From: Nitrospirota bacterium
Lineage (GTDB): Bacteria; Nitrospirota; UBA9217
Length of the DNA stretch: 7,009 nucleotides
Direction of reading: 5' to 3'
Assembly (NCBI GenBank): GCA_027456925.1
Contig: DAIDTZ010000352.1
Span: forward strand, 1 to 7,009
The translations under genes were made by a program, and so were the position numbers. The notes under the pieces were generated by a model. That model did no database searches, was not told the DNA's origin, and was given only the letters and a program-made list of their open reading frames with translations. How positions within the stretch are numbered: position 1 is the stretch's first letter; the number at the start of each line of letters is the position of its first letter. Positions 6,961 through 7,009 of this stretch are shown piece after piece.

Positions 6961-7009
6961 ATGCGTGCAGTAGACATCAAACCGGGTATTTTCTGTGTCG
7001 GCGCAATAG
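6961..7009 (+). CDS. Probable flavodiiron protein (FprA-like), 5' end only
   Basis: Sixteen codons are visible before the window ends: MRAVDIKPGIFCVGAI. Flavodiiron proteins (A-type flavoproteins) begin in just this way, with a Gly-Ile-aromatic, then Val-Gly-Ala-(Ile/Val), and next Asp-Trp. Full-length members have a metallo-beta-lactamase-like domain with a di-iron site and a flavodoxin domain, and reduce O2 or NO to water or N2O in anaerobes. AGG (6953-6955) lies 5 nt before the ATG, a weak but correctly placed ribosome site. Position just behind a PerR-type gene on the same strand fits an oxygen-defence role. With so few residues the call rests on a short motif plus context; no symbol is assigned. 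Confidence 0.6.
   Translation, partial: MRAVDIKPGIFCVGAI

Overview
The window holds the soluble (F1) half and the stator of a bacterial F-type ATP synthase, all on the + strand, followed by a PerR-type peroxide regulator and the first codons of a probable flavodiiron protein. The gene order is b' - b - delta - alpha - gamma - beta - epsilon. Neither Fo subunit a (atpB) nor c (atpE) is visible, and the sequence just before the b' gene looks like a terminator. The operon may therefore start with b', with a and c encoded elsewhere. A split Fo, separate b and b' genes and a b subunit with a signal-peptide-like N-terminus fit Desulfobacterota/Geobacter-like or Nitrospirota-like bacteria. This assignment is an inference from gene layout and protein style, not from a search. 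Coding sequence is moderately GC-rich by eye, while several gaps between genes are markedly AT-rich.

Layout: 1-68 is a leader with a hairpin and T-tract. 69-1630 is a tightly packed block (b', b, delta; 6-nt gap, then a 4-nt overlap). 1732-6197 holds alpha, gamma, beta and epsilon, each preceded by a 58-101 nt gap. A strong intrinsic terminator closes the operon at about 6226-6256. 6257-6433 has no gene, only one perfect GC-rich hairpin. A near-consensus promoter overlapped by a near-consensus Per box (6434-6471) then drives the PerR-like gene (6477-6911). A truncated FprA-like gene begins at 6961.

The most unusual feature is in the gaps. All four gaps from delta to epsilon contain a tandem array of 7-bp units, and in three of them the array is mirrored to form a long imperfect hairpin. 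The heptamer differs in each gap (CAGAAGT-, GAGTTTT-, AATTAAA- and GATGCAG-like), but the 7-nt phase is the same. The two tight junctions (b'/b and b/delta) have none. This looks like a family of intergenic elements that keep architecture rather than sequence, resembling the heptameric short tandem repeats known from cyanobacteria.

Functionally, b and b' form the peripheral stalk, delta attaches it to the alpha3beta3 head, and gamma and epsilon form the rotor stalk that meets the (unseen) c-ring. The downstream pair looks like a separate peroxide/oxygen-defence unit, suggesting an anaerobe or microaerophile: a metal-dependent repressor that probably represses itself, next to an O2- or NO-reducing flavodiiron protein.
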